Notes under the pieces: generated by a model
The model's database searches: none
What the model was told of the DNA's origin: nothing
The model's input: only the letters and a program-made list of their open reading frames with translations
Translations under genes and position numbers: made by a program
Part shown: positions 25,885-37,034 of the stretch, piece after piece
How the letters are laid out: each line of letters begins with the position of its first letter
How positions within the stretch are numbered: position 1 is the stretch's first letter
DNA from: Macrotis lagotis
Taxonomy: Eukaryota > Chordata > Mammalia > Peramelemorphia > Peramelidae
Assembly (NCBI RefSeq): GCF_037893015.1
Contig: NC_133666.1
Span: 459,946,594 to 460,010,593 of the forward strand
Reading direction: 5' to 3'
DNA length: 64,000 bases

Positions 25885-26240
25885 CCACTACAAAGGGTGA
25901 AGTTAAGGTTTGAGTAGGTGTCTGGAATGGAATAAAATCCAATGGATAAGGGAAGAGGGAGGATAAAAAGAGGAACAGAGTCAGCTGTGGTAGATTGAAC
26001 TTTTGGTGTATTGGAAAGAAATCTGGGAAGGGTGAGCAATGATGTTAAATATGTAAGACGAGAAAGGGAAAGATTCATTTTTGACATGTAATCCTCACAT
26101 ATCTTCATTAAATCTCAAATTCATTTGTGAACTCATGAATTTGTCCTTATTTATCTCCCTTAAATGGTCAGTAGATATGAACATGCAGTTTTCTGGGATA
26201 TAAGCTATAAATAACCACATAAAAAAATGCTCCAAATCAC
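25885..26240. other. Intergenic spacer, nothing recognised
   Basis: No supported feature. Confidence 0.4.
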
Positions 26241-26242
26241 TA

Positions 26243-26486
26243 AAAATAGTTGTTCAGTCTTGTCAGACATGTCATCACCCCATGGACCATACTGTCAATG
26301 GGTTTTTTTTTTTTGGCAAAGATACTGGAGTCATTTGCCTTTTTCTTCAATGGATTAAGGCAACAGGGGTTAGGTTACTTGCCCAGGATCATAATGCTAG
26401 TGAAAGTATGAATTCATATTTGAATGCAGGTCTTCTGTCTACCTCTAGGCTCATGATGCTATCCACTGAGTCATTTAGCTTCCTTC
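26243..26486 (-). mobile_element. tRNA-derived SINE, TTTGCCAAGAAAACCCC-tail family
   Basis: Reverse copy: TAGTTGTTCAGTCTTGTCAG, GGCAAAGATACTGGAGTCAT, GTTACTTGCCCAGGATCATA, then GCTATCCACTGAGTCATTTA. An expanded T run sits in the middle. Confidence 0.75.
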
Positions 26487-26539
26487 TCACTAAAAATAAG
26501 AAAAATGTAAAGTCAGAGTGACCAAATACATGGGGATAG

Positions 26540-26780
26540 ATGGATGTTAATGGAATACTATGCTGTAAGAAATAATGAAAGGGATAGACTCAGAGAAAGA
26601 GTAATTGTATGAATTGTGTTGTGAAAAGAAGCAGAGCCGGAAGAACAACCTATTTGCCATGACATCATTATAATCATTGTAAAGAAAAACAACTTTGCAA
26701 GATAAATGAACTCAGCCAATTAAACTCTGACCAGAGGAACGACAATGAAGCATTCTACAGATAAAGAATGAGAAGCACTT
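26540..26780 (+). mobile_element. L1 3' end fragment
   Basis: AATACTATGCTGTAAGAAAT, CAGAGCCGGAAGAACAACC and ATTGTAAAGAAAAACAACTT match the phrase order of marsupial L1 3' ends. Confidence 0.6.
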
Positions 26781-27120
26781 CTGGTTGTGTGGAATTGTTG
26801 TGCTTCATGACATTATGTCATAAAAGGGACGTTTTTTGTTTTTTTAATTGTAGGAGGAACCTGGAGGTGGAGAGAAGAGTTAATACTAATGATGAAACAT
26901 TTTTAAAAAACAGAACAAAGGAGATTCATAAGGAGACAAACAAGTATATTAGTTTTGAAGTTATAACAACTTCATTATGTGCTTTTTAAAAAAAAGGTCA
27001 GCTATTTTGGTAGCAATTCAGTTTAATATGTAGTCCCCTTTAGTCTTTGCAGAAAAAAGCTCTAGTTGGTGTTTAAGTATAGAATAATAAAAGCTATTCT
27101 TAAATTATTTAAAATTAATA

Positions 27121-27142
27121 ACATATATATATATATATATAT
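27121..27142. repeat. (TA)n microsatellite
   Basis: Short pure TA run followed by GCACATACACATATG. Confidence 0.85.
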
Positions 27143-27149
27143 GCACATA

Positions 27150-28070
27150 CACATATGGTGCTAAAGGGGTGCCCTCTTCTGACCAATTCCTCCTTTTCAC
27201 TGCCTCAGTTTCCAAGCTAGTATTTAGCCTCTCCTCTGATCTTCAGATGCTTTGGACTCTTGACTAATGTATATTCCCAGGCATTTCTTCCTAACCCATT
27301 ATTTTAAGCTCTAGGTGTTAACATAGCAGAGATGAACATCAGGCTCAAACATAATTAAGTTCAACCACTGAGAGCTTTCTCAGACAAGGTAAAGGTTACT
27401 TTATTTTCAATGAATGGTTTTTCTTCCAAAAAAGTTAACTGTGTTTTACTCCAAGCAACCTCCCTTCCTTGCTCCCATTACTTGTAAGTTCCTGTCTATG
27501 CAAAGATTGATTTCTGGTCTTCTGCTTTCTAATTTTGATGTTTCCAAATTTAAAAGAGCAGTTGAATCTCTGACCTGGGGTACTGAAGTAGGAAAGAATC
27601 CAGTTTCTGCATTGCCTCATAAAGAATCATATTCTCTCATCCTCAGTGAAGCCCAGTCTAGGGAGAAGCAAGTTACTCTCCTGGTTCTCCTGGGAATCTG
27701 TCTCTGAAACAAGTAGTGCCATGTAATGTCCATGACTGCTGCTGACAGCTCCTTACTGCAGGGTCCCAGGGATGCTGAGAGCAGTTTTCTCCCCAGGTTA
27801 TTGTTGCCGATCAAGTTCCATGGATTCTGTAGGTTTCTACTGGAACCAGTTTGGAAAATGGCTTAGTGACAGTTCCAGAAATGGAGTCACAAATGATGTC
27901 ACTATTGATCCTGGAGACACAAATTGTGGCAGTTCTTGAACTTATCCTACCTGAAATCAAGGTGAGAGATACACATGGGTATTGGAATGTGAACCACTTC
28001 AAGGGGTCAATCACTGTCAAATTGAAAAGTCAGCCTCTCAGGTTCCTATCACTTGACAAAAGCTCTTCTC
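27150..28070. other. Intergenic spacer, unrecognised sequence
   Basis: Less AT-rich block with small open frames on both strands (e.g. 27414-27707 +, 27851-28126 +). No domain, homology or coding pattern supports a gene. Confidence 0.4.
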
Positions 28071-28076
28071 TTTCTT

Positions 28077-28190
28077 TTTTTTTATTAAAGATTTTATTTA
28101 TTTTGAGTTTACAATTTTTCCTCTAATCTTACTTCCCTTCCCCCAACCCCCACAGAAACCAATTTGTCAGTCTTCTCTTTAATTCTTAGG
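28077..28190 (-). mobile_element. L1 3'UTR fragment
   Basis: Poly(T), TTTTGAGTTTACAATTTTTC, CTTACTTCCCTTCCCCCAAC, then AATTTGTCAGTCTTC. Short reverse L1 end. Confidence 0.8.
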
Positions 28191-28299
28191 TACTAAGTCC
28201 AATGACATTTTCTAGTCCTTATTCTTGGCCTTGATCTCATAGATACTTTCTCTTCCCTGAATTTTTTTGACTTTCATTTCCTGTTTCTCCTACCCATCT

Positions 28300-28600
28300 G
28301 ATTACTTCTGTCTCTTTTATTGGATTATGACCTATATTCCACTCCTCCAGTTCTTTGTCCTGGCCTCTCACTTGTTCTCATTCTTTCAGTGATTCCATCA
28401 ACTTCGATGAGTTCAACTCTTATTTTCATTCATATTACTCAAAATTTCATAGCCAGTCCTTTCTTTCTCTTCTACCCCGTTAACCCTTTCCTTTCCCTTC
28501 CCTTCCCTCTGTTCCCAAAGGGAAATCATACCCTTACTTGCAGGTACTCTGCCCAAAGGAATGTAAATTTTGATCACCAGAACCTTAACTTGGGACTTAT
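28300..28600 (+). repeat. Probable L2-derived fragment
   Basis: Pyrimidine-rich sequence (TCTCACTTGTTCTCATTCTT, AGTGATTCCATCAACTTCGA) resembling the L2 coding region. Weak match. Confidence 0.35.
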
Positions 28601-28837
28601 GGGTTAGATTTCTTAAGAATCATGCCTTAAAACCAAAACCACTCTCTCACTAATTGGTTAACAATAGGTTCCAGGCCAAGTCCTCTTGATCATTGTTTGG
28701 GCCCTACCTGGCTCAGTGAAAGTAAATAATTGTTTCTGTTTTGGCCTCATTTTCTTACCTAGCCTTAATCAGTGAATAAGCATTGTTTCAGCCAACAGAC
28801 ATCTGTTAAAGATCTTTGCTTAAAAAGATCTTCGATT

Positions 28838-29025
28838 CCAACAACATCCAGGGTCATCTTCTGTTGTCCTGAATCATATCTTGCTACCAAACCCGATGGC
28901 TCCAGAGGATAAAGTGTGACTGGTGACTTTGCATAGAGCTCCCTCACTTAAATCCAAGTCACTTTTATGTCATGGCATCACTCCCCTGATGACATGATCC
29001 TCTGAGAATGAAACACAAACAGCAG
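28838..29025 (+). mobile_element. Mar1-like SINE, 3' part
   Basis: CATCCAGGGTCATCTTCTGT, GATGGCTCCAGAGGATAAAG, TGTCATGGCATCACTCCCCT, then ACACAAACAGCAGCAG. Lacks the tRNA head. Confidence 0.8.
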
Positions 29026-29039
29026 CAGTAACCACCCAG

Positions 29040-29570
29040 CACAGTGTCTGGCAGGAAGTAGATAATGTTAGTGCTCACTGAACTGAACTGAATTATATTT
29101 GCTAAAGATGACTACTGCAAACATTCACAAAGTTTAGCTGTGGAGAGATAAGTGTGCAGTGTTTAGCCTTGGTTCTGCTCTGTGGGATCTTCAAGAATTA
29201 CTTTTAAGCTGAAGATCCCTAGATCTGTTACCTCACAAACCCTCCCATAATAACTCTGATGATGCCACGTGAACAGATGTGATGCCAAAACACACTCACT
29301 CCATATGCTCAGTGTATAATCTGGATTGAACGAAAGCTGACAGGGCTACTGATTCATTAAAGCAGCCTCTGTGGGAGTTTTTCTTGCTTGTCCAATTTCT
29401 TCCTGGGTCACAGCCAGGATAATAGAGATGGTCAGCATCACAAATAGGGAAAGGAATTATGCCAGCTTCACATAGGGTTTTGAAGTTGATTATAAACTAT
29501 GTCACAGAGAGAATATTCAATTAAACATTAAGTTTATTATATATGGCATTATGCTAGTGATGTTTCTGGA
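29040..29570. other. Intergenic spacer, nothing recognised
   Basis: No supported feature. Confidence 0.4.
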
Positions 29571-29574
29571 CCAG

Positions 29575-29735
29575 AACCATAAATTCATTGTAATAGAAAC
29601 TCTCAGTGAGGAAACTCCTCTCTCAATGCAGTCTTAGAGACTTGCTCTGAACCACACTAGGATGTGTAAGAGGCAGCACTACAATCCAGACCTTCTGACT
29701 TCAAGGCCAGGTCTCTCCCACTGCTCTTCATTGCT
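29575..29735 (-). repeat. THER/MIR-like SINE relic
   Basis: GAGGAAACTCCTCTCTCAAT, AGTCTTAGAGACTTGCTCTG, then CAGACCTTCTGACTTCAAGG. Same family as the host repeat at 38935-39395. Confidence 0.55.
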
Positions 29736-29989
29736 CTTTTGTGCTTGGAATATTCATACAAATGAAAAAAATTCTCTATCTTAAAGGAATTCTCCTTCCA
29801 TTAGGGAAACTAAAATACAGAACTTGTCTAATAAATATGAAGTTATTGGAGGAGGTAGAGAAAGAACAAAAGAATTGGGGGGATTCAAGGGCTTCCCAGA
29901 GATGACACCTGGCAAGAACTTTGAGAGAAGATAAAGGTTTTTCATTTGGGCAAGGATAATAGGATGGGGACAGATTAATTTTCTTTTAT

Positions 29990-30345
29990 AAAAGATCAAT
30001 GACTGAACAAGTTGTGATATATGATAGTGACACAATACCACTGTGTTGTAAGAAATGACAATTTAGTTAATTTTAGAAAAACATTTTAGACTTCCATGAA
30101 AATGAAGTGAAATGAACTGAACCAAGAGAATGCTGTGAACAGTAACAGCAATATTGTTTGAAGAATAATTTATTCTGAATATCCTAAGTACTCAACAACA
30201 GAAGGAAGATGCTGTCCAACTTCAGAGAAAGAACTCATAAATAGAAGTATACATAGTTTGTTTTTACATATATTTATCGATCTCGGTTAAAAATGGTAGC
30301 CTCTAGTTTTGGGTTGGGAGGAAGGAAACCAGTTTGGAACAGCAT
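29990..30345 (+). mobile_element. L1 3' end fragment
   Basis: TGACTGAACAAGTTGTGATA, GAAATGAACTGAACCAAGAG, AACAGTAACAGCAATATTGT, then CTTCAGAGAAAGAACTCATA. Forward copy of an L1 subfamily 3' end. Confidence 0.75.
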
Positions 30346-30624
30346 GTAACAACAACAACAAAAAGAAAGATGACGAAGCGTGTCTTGTAAATATGGGAGA
30401 CTTTAGGCATGGAATGAGATACACATTTTCAGAAATGATCAGAGTTGATATGTTTTGCTTTATTATATTTATTGTTTGGAGAGTTGAGAGTCTGTCAGTC
30501 AAAGTGTTGGTTTTTTAAATTGAACATCTAAGAATTTTAAAATCGTTGCGTGGGAAATCACCACCATCTTAAGGCATTTATTACGCAGGGAGATTGTAAC
30601 AAGAAATTATGCAGAAGTTTTATA

Positions 30625-30770
30625 AAAGCAGCCTTAGAAATCATCTAAACCAACACTTGCTCATTTTTCTTATGAGGTAGCTGAGGCTCAGAAAGGGGAA
30701 GTCATTTTTCGAAAATCATGGATAATAGAAGAGAACTCAATCCAGGCGAAGGTTTTCTGTCTCCTTAAAC
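30625..30770 (-). repeat. MIR-type SINE relic
   Basis: AGAAATCATCTAAACCAACA, TATGAGGTAGCTGAGGCTCA, AACTCAATCCAGGCGAAGG. Diverged. Confidence 0.5.
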
Positions 30771-30783
30771 AATACAGGGTCCA

Positions 30784-30936
30784 GGGGCGGCTAGGTGGGG
30801 TAGTGGATAGAGCACCGGCCCTGGAGTCAGGAGTACCTGGGTTCAAATCCAGTCTCAGACACTTGATAATTACCTAGCTGTGTGGCCTTGGACAAGCCAC
30901 TTAACCCCATCTGCCTTGCAAAAAAACCCAAAACAC
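30784..30936 (+). mobile_element. Short SINE (WSINE1-like), near consensus
   Basis: GGGGCGGCTAGGTGGGGTAG, CACCGGCCCTGGAGTCAGGA, GTGTGGCCTTGGACAAGCCA, A-rich end. Few changes, so relatively young. Confidence 0.93.
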
Positions 30937-31390
30937 AAGGCTGGGTCCCTAATCCCTCTGATCTAAGCCTTATTTCCCCTCTTCTGGACCTTGCATAATA
31001 AGTTATTTTGATTATTATGGTTATAATGGTTATTTATGGTTATGATCACTATAACAATAGACAAAGAAAAAAACAATTTTAAAATTTTGTCTTTAACTAA
31101 AAATTTTACTATTAAATATAAAATGAAGCGGCCGTATTTTTTGAGAATTCTCTTTCGTCAGTGCCTGAACGGATGTCTGCGACGTGGCGTGCGATCCGTC
31201 ATCTCAAGGAGAAAAGGACATTGGATTTGGGGTGTCCCACGCTGGGCGACAGGCCAGTCCGCGGCGGCCCGGCTGTAGCTTTGCCCGCAGGGCTTCCCGC
31301 CGGAGCAAGGCAAGGCCGCTGGGGAGGGCGGCGGCCCGGCCTCCGGCCTTCCCGGGGCAGTGGCCGCGGGCCAGGACGGGGCGCGGCGGC

Positions 31391-31466
31391 CCGCCCGGCC
31401 CAGCCGGCCCGCTTTCCTGGCTCGGGCCCCGCCCGGCCCAGCCGGCCCGCTTTCCTGGCTCGGGCC
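31391..31466. repeat. Exact 38-bp tandem duplication in the CpG island
   Basis: Copies at 31391-31428 and 31429-31466 are identical. Each starts CCGCCCGGCCCAGCCGGCCC and ends TTTCCTGGCTCGGGCC. Confidence 0.95.
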
Positions 31467-31829
31467 CCGCCCTGCCCAGGGTCCGAACTCCGCGCTCGGG
31501 CCGGCCCAGCCCCGTTCTGCCCGCCCGCCCCTTTCCCTGGGCTAGGAATGCGGAACCGCTCCCGGGACCTACCATCTCACGGGACCGAGGGGTGACGCAC
31601 AGCCGCCATGACACCCGTCAAGCTAAAAGGAGAAAGCGCCGGGAAGGAATTCCCCAGAAACAAACAAGTGGGGCTCTCCCTCTCTTCCGGGTCGGAGCCG
31701 CCCCTACATTTTATCCGTTTACCCGGGGGGCGCAGAGACGACTGGCCTCACCCCCCCCCCCCCCGTTCACTCGGGTTCACTCCGGGGTGGAGTCCGTCCC
31801 TTCCGGAAGGGGCGGGGCCGGGCACCGAG

Positions 31830-31939
31830 CCGCTCTTCCGGGAGAGGGGGCGCCTGGCCGCTGTCACCCCGGAGCCGGTCGCCTCGGGTCCCGCGCAGGA
31901 GGGCGAAGTCTCGGGTTTCTCTGGTTCCGGCGGCGGCGG
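31830..31939 (+). other. MYL12B: MYL12B non-coding exon 1 (5' boundary uncertain)
   Basis: The 3' end is placed at GGCGG|GTGAGTGGC (GT at 31940-31941). The donor and following GTGAGTGGC match MYL12A exon 1. The start is unknown; the ETS/GC-box cluster at 31800-31817 suggests initiation shortly downstream. Confidence 0.6.
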
Positions 31940-32390
31940 GTGAGTGGCGCCCGCGCCGGGGAGCCGGACGCCTCCCGCCCCTCCATCCCTGCAGCCGCGG
32001 CGCAGCTTCCGGGCGACCCCGCCCCAGCCGGCGGGGCTCCTCAGCCCCGGGGCCGCGGTGGGGCCCAGCCTGGCCGGGATGGAGGAGGCCTGGGGCCGGG
32101 CGCGGCAGGGCGGGGCCGAGGGGGGGCTGGGGTACCTCGCCCCGTGGGCCGGGACCCAAAGAAAGGGTGTCCTGGCAGAGCGGGGGTGGGAGCAGGAGGC
32201 AACCGAAAGAGACGCATTTGGATGTATGAAAATAGAAAAATGGAAAGCGCCCGAGGGCCAGGGCTGAGGGGCAGCATTTGGATGTGGAATAAAGGAGTAA
32301 ATACGCTTGGGAGGTTGTGGCTAGTGGATGGAAGGTTGGAGTGTAGGCGTTTACATTTAATGCATCCAGGGGCAGCATGAGGAAGACCTT

Positions 32391-33133
32391 TATTTTTAAC
32401 AGCATTTTTTTTATTTTGAGTTTTACAATTTTCCCCCATTTTACCCCCCCCCCAGAAAGCAATCTGTCAGTCTTTACTTTGTTTCCATGTTTCACATTGA
32501 TCTAATTTGAGTGTGATGAGAGAGAAATCACATCCTTAAGGAAGAAACAGAAAGTATAAGAGCTAACAAGATCAGACAATAAGATAAGTTTTTTTTTTTC
32601 TAAATTAAAGGGAATAGTCCTTGAGCTTTGTTCAAACTCCACGGCTCTTTCTCTGGATACAGATGGCATTCTCCATTGCAGACATCCCAAAATTGTCCCT
32701 GGTTGTTGCACTGATGGAATGAGCGAGTCCATCAAGGTTGATCATCGCCCCCATGTTGCTGTCAGGTCTGCTCATCTCACTCAAATCCCCCCAGGCTTCC
32801 CTGAATTCCCATCCCTCCTGGTTTCTGATAGAGCCATAGTGTTCCATGACATACATATACCACAGTTTTCTAAGCCATTCTCCAATTGAAGGACGTTTAC
32901 GTAATTTCCAATTCTTTGCCACCACAGACAGAGCTACTATGAATATTGTTGTACAAGTGATGCTTTTACCCTTTTTCATCTTCTCTTCAGGGTGTAGACC
33001 CAGTAGTGGTTTTGCTGGATCAAAGGGTATGCACATTTTTGTTGCTTTGCCCTTTGGGGGTAGTTCCAAATTGCTCTCCAGAAACGTTGGATGAGTTCAC
33101 AGCTCTACCAACAATGTAATAGTGTCCCAGATA
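32391..33133 (-). mobile_element. 5'-truncated L1 (ORF2 end plus 3'UTR)
   Basis: The minus strand reads ORF2 C-terminal text (IPFDPAKPLLGLHPEEKMKK, then VAKNWKLRKRPSIGEWLRK) as a 145-codon open frame at 32632-33069, followed by the 3'UTR. Relatively well preserved. A possible imperfect target-site duplication is AGGAAGACCTT (32380-32390) against AGGAAGGCCCT (from 33133). Lies in MYL12B intron 1 just after the CpG island. Confidence 0.88.
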
Positions 33134-33227
33134 GGAAGGCCCTTTTTAAGTTGACTAGACTGGCAACCTTTATGTAGGAAGTATTGTAGGGAGAGGAGAG
33201 ATAAAGATCAACTTGTTATAATTGTAG

Positions 33228-33370
33228 AACATAAGTATAGGATTTAAGAGCTGGAAAAGACCTAGTCCTTCCCATCCCCATTTTATAGATGAAAGTACTG
33301 AAGCATAGAGTGAAATGACTTTTGTAATATGACCCAGCTATCAAAGTAATAAAAGTCTCCAGTGCTGTAT
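33228..33370 (-). repeat. MIR-type SINE relic
   Basis: TAAGAGCTGGAAAAGACCTA, CATTTTATAGATGAAAGTAC, GTGAAATGACTTTTGTAATA. Diverged reverse MIR. Confidence 0.5.
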
Positions 33371-33374
33371 TGCA

Positions 33375-34015
33375 GTACACCTCAGTTTTTCTAGGCAGTT
33401 CTCTTGTTTTGCCGGTGAGACATCTGACACTAGCAATTTGCTTTTAGTCGTGTGAGGAATTTTAGGTCCTTCAAATATTTCAACAAGTTGAATAGTTTTT
33501 GATTGTCTAGAAAAAAAAGTAAGAGGGCAGCTATTCACTTCTGGGCAGAATTGTGAAGTAAACGAAATTTTAGTGATCCCAGCCTCTTTTTCTGAACCCT
33601 TTCCTAGTAATTTAAACGTTTGTATAAATGTGTTTCCAAGGTAGTAAGGGTGCCAGAGGCTCAGTTTTAGGAGTTATTGGGGAGAAGTAATAGTGTCTGG
33701 CTTACAGTTTCATATGGAACCAACTTTCTCCCTTTATCCACTACTTCCCTTCCTTAATGAACTACAGTATCTATCCCCCCCACCCAATTTCTGTAGGTTC
33801 GGATCCAGTCTAAAGTAAAATAATAGCTAACAGATAATGCTTTAAGGTTTGCCACTGTCATTAGTTGGAGTCTCTCCTTTAGCTCTTTTCCCTTGTAATG
33901 TAATGAGCATACTTTTGTCCTTTGGGTCATCCATCTCTTCACAGTTTTGCCTAGTAGTAGCTGTTACTCAGACATAAAACTCCCTATCTCTGGTGACTGT
34001 CCTCCATGATGGAAA
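33375..34015. other. MYL12B intron 1, nothing recognised
   Basis: No supported feature. Confidence 0.4.
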
Positions 34016-34019
34016 AGTA

Positions 34020-34140
34020 CTTATTCCAATGTCTCTTCTAATCCCTTATTTCCTTCAAGATACAATTTAAACATCACTTCTGGGAAAGCCTTTCCTAGAA
34101 GCTCTTCAATTCCTGACCTGTTTTCTATTATGTTACAAAG
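34020..34140 (+). mobile_element. L2 LINE 3' fragment
   Basis: TTCCTTCAAGATACAATTTA, CACTTCTGGGAAAGCCTTTC, CTAGAAGCTCTTC. Typical L2 3' text. Confidence 0.6.
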
Positions 34141-34149
34141 AACTTTGAA

Positions 34150-34260
34150 AGCTAGAGTTTATATTTGAATCTTTAGGCAGTAGGAAGCTGCTGAAGTTTA
34201 TTGAGTAAGGGAGTTACAGTATCAAGGCTAGTCATTTAGGATAACAGTATCATAAATGGC
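34150..34260 (+). repeat. Old dispersed repeat fragment
   Basis: GGCAGTAGGAAGCTGCTGAA, GTTTATTGAGTAAGGGAGTT, ACAGTATCAAGGC. Probably the distal part of the unnamed repeat also present at 35.4-36.7 kb. Confidence 0.4.
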
Positions 34261-34529
34261 TAATTATTATGAGATTAATAATAAGTGTTATTCACTTTGT
34301 TGTAAGTTTTATTTGCTTATAACGCTAAATTCTATTTGTGTGCAGTATCCATAGTTTATTGCTCACTTTAATGTAATTGTTTGACTAGATAACCTTGAAG
34401 GGTCTTCCCCTTCCAGATTGAATTTTTTTATCCAACTAGGTAAAAGAGACCATTTTTTGTTTCATTTCTTTCTGTCTTAATTCCCTGAATGGGCATTGCC
34501 TCACTCAGACTTTAGCTTAAAAAGGACAA

Positions 34530-34722
34530 GATCTTCTGGGCTTCAAAGGCTAATTCCAGTTGTCCTGATTCATATCTGGCCACTGGACCCAGATGGCTTT
34601 GGAGGATTAATGAGACTGGTGATTTTGCACAGAGCTTCTCACTTAAAGCCAAGTTATTTGCATGTCATGGCATCTCTTCTCAGATGTCACAGTCCTCTTC
34701 AAGGACAAACAACAACAATTTG
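34530..34722 (+). mobile_element. Mar1-like SINE, 3' part
   Basis: CATATCTGGCCACTGGACCC, GCATGTCATGGCATCTCTTC, then AAGGACAAACAACAACAA. The tRNA head is absent. Confidence 0.82.
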
Positions 34723-34724
34723 AT

Positions 34725-35435
34725 CATTTGGTAATTTTTGGTCTTGACTACTCTCATAAAGAGCAGAAATGAAGAAAAACAGGGAATATATAAAAAAACA
34801 TTTCAAGGACTTGACAGAAAAATTGACATTCATTCTCCTCAAATTCACCTGTATTCAAAGGTTTTAGCTGAGGGCATTATTCCTCTTGGCTCTCTTTATT
34901 CTTTGTTGCTGTCTAGGAAACTTCATGGAGTCAGTGGTAATTTCTGTGCTGATCTGAATTCAGCTTATCTTTACAAACTACCTCCACTTAAATGAGAGAC
35001 AGTGTGAGGTTATGGAAAGAACACTAAAGGATCTGAGTTTATTATTTTTTTTTTCATTTGAGCAGGCATTTCATTTTTTCTGGTTTTGTTTCTTTTAAAA
35101 ATGAGGAAATTGATGTGGATATTGTCAAGGCTCTTTTTCATATTTTAGGCCTATGATCCCATGTGGCATTGTGTGATTTATCTTGTTTAAAATAATCAGT
35201 TTCCCCCAAGTCTCCTCTCTCCCCATCTCACTCCCAGTTCTTTTCCACCAAAAAAAAAGAAAATCTTTTTACAACTATCTCATGTCTTTAGCACTATTCT
35301 TTCAGCAACTAACACAATGACATATGGGGGTTTATTTCCAACTCAGATCTTAACATGTGCAAAGAACATAAAACATGGGTAATAAATGTCTGAATTGAAT
35401 TGGATTGTTTGAAATCAAAAGGCCAAGAAAAAAAT
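34725..35435. other. MYL12B intron 1, nothing recognised
   Basis: No supported feature. Confidence 0.4.
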
Positions 35436-35439
35436 CTTC

Positions 35440-36700
35440 AGTTCAATTAAACAAATACTTATTAAATATCTGCCATTTGCAAGGCACTGTGTGCTAGATG
35501 CTGAAAAACTGTGCTTCCCTGACAGTAATGGAATAATTGCAAAGAGAAATTGAGTTTTGTTTTTGTTTTTTGGAGGTAGAAGAGGGAGAAAACAATAAAG
35601 TGCTATGTAGGTTCTTGGAATTCAAAGACATAAACATTTCTTTTCTTCAAGGAGCTTACATTGCACGGGGCGAGGGGATACAAATATATATATATATATA
35701 TATATCTCATACATAAACAAGTTTGTACAAAGTAAATTCATAAGTGGTATATATATATATATATATATGTATATCATACACAAATAAAAATTTTGTACAA
35801 AGTAAATTTATGAGTGGTAAATTGGGGGATCAGGAAAGGCCACCTATCAAAGGCAGTATCTAGCTGAGCCTTGAAAGGGGCCAAGTATTCCAGAAGTAGA
35901 GATGAGGAAGAAAGTATTCTACAGGGGACACTCTGTGCAAAAATATGGAGGTGAGAGATGGAATATCTCTGTAAGTGATGAGAGGAAGAAGAATATGAAC
36001 TCAGTTTTGGAAAGCTAGATTGGAGCCATTTATGAAGAATTTTTAAATACTTAGCAAAAGAATTTGTATTTTATTTTTGGGCAATGAGTCAGTGATATAG
36101 CCAAACCTATGTTTTAGTAATATCAATTTGACAACTGTATTTAAAATGGATGGCAAAGGGAAAAGAATGGAACTAGTTAGAGCAATTAGTAGGCTATTGT
36201 AGTATAGATGAGATGTGATAAGGATAAGAAAGTGTGTAGATTTTAAAGAAGTTGACAACACTTGACAGCTAAATATTAAGGGTCAGAGAAAAAGTAAGGC
36301 ATTGAGAATGAATCTTGAGGTTTCAAACATGGGTGATGGGACAGAAATTGAATTAGGAAGAGAATTGGATTGGGGAAAAGATAATAGAGTTCTGTTTTGG
36401 TCATATTGCTTGAGATGTTTATGGGGGCAAATAATTGATATTTGAAACTGGAGTTCTGAAGAGAAATGAGAGCTGGCTCTGTAACTGATGAGATCACCAA
36501 GATGGGAGATACCTACTTATAGGTGGTAACAGATGAGAGGACTTAATGAAGGATTGGTCAGGAGGAACACCAGGATTTGAGAAGCATCAGAAAAACTCAG
36601 AAAGGAGAGTATCTTCCTTGCCCATTTATTGCACAATGCATTGTGGAATTATAAGTTATAGGATGGGTTGAAAAATTGTAGAAAGTGATGAGGGAAGTTA
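35440..36700 (+). repeat. Old dispersed repeat, family not named (copy 2, longest)
   Basis: AAATACTTATTAAATATCTG, CTTCAAGGAGCTTACATTGC, GAGCCTTGAAAGGGGCC, GGAGTTCTGAAGAGAAATGA, then GATGAGATCACCAAGATGGG. The phrase order is shared with the copies at 11.5, 39.7 and 45.5 kb. A TA microsatellite with a local duplication lies inside. Confidence 0.5.
35680..35822. repeat. (TA)n plus unique segment, tandemly duplicated
   Basis: Two copies of a TA run followed by CATACA..AAA..GTACAAAGTAAATTYATRAGTGGTA. The second copy starts at about 35746, and the two have since diverged by a few bases. Confidence 0.8.
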
Positions 36701-36805
36701 CAAGGGGATATTGATTTCCATATTAAGTCAGTTGTTGCTTGGCAAAAAAAAAATGAAATATCTTGCATCTAGTTTTACTTCCTGCTGTTAATTAAGTTCA
36801 GGTAA

Positions 36806-37034
36806 TTCCTTTGGTGTTCAGCTGTGACTCTTTGTGATCCTATTTTGGATTTTCTTGGCAAAGATACTGGAGTGGTTTTCCATTTCCTTCTCCAGCTCAT
36901 TTTATGGATGACGAAACTGAGGCAAATAAGATTAATTGCCCAGGATCTCATAGCTGAGACTAGATAAAAACTCACATAAGAATCTTCCTGACTCTGTGCC
37001 TGATGCTCTATCCATTGGGCCACCTAGCTGCCCT
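36806..37034 (-). mobile_element. tRNA-derived SINE, TTTGCCAAGAAAACCCC-tail family
   Basis: GTTCAGCTGTGACTCTTTGT, TTCTTGGCAAAGATACTGGA, AACTGAGGCAAATAAG, then GGGCCACCTAGCTGCCC. Full-length reverse copy. Confidence 0.88.

Larger units (their letters stand above)
31150..32300. promoter_or_regulatory. CpG island at the MYL12B promoter
   Basis: Very GC- and CpG-rich block in AT-rich surroundings. By eye: a YY1-like GCCGCCATG (31602-31610), an ETS palindrome TTCCGGAA (31801-31808) abutting a GC box GGGGCGGGG (31809-31817), a run of 14 C (31751-31764) and an exact 38-bp tandem duplication (31391-31466). The 398-codon forward open frame and similar frames reflect low stop density in GC-rich DNA and show no protein-like features. 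Confidence 0.88.

Noticed and set aside
31184-32380. 398-codon forward open frame in the second CpG island
   Set aside because: GC-driven frame made of Pro/Arg/Gly/Ala, crossing the exon 1 donor and the 38-bp duplication. No recognisable protein.
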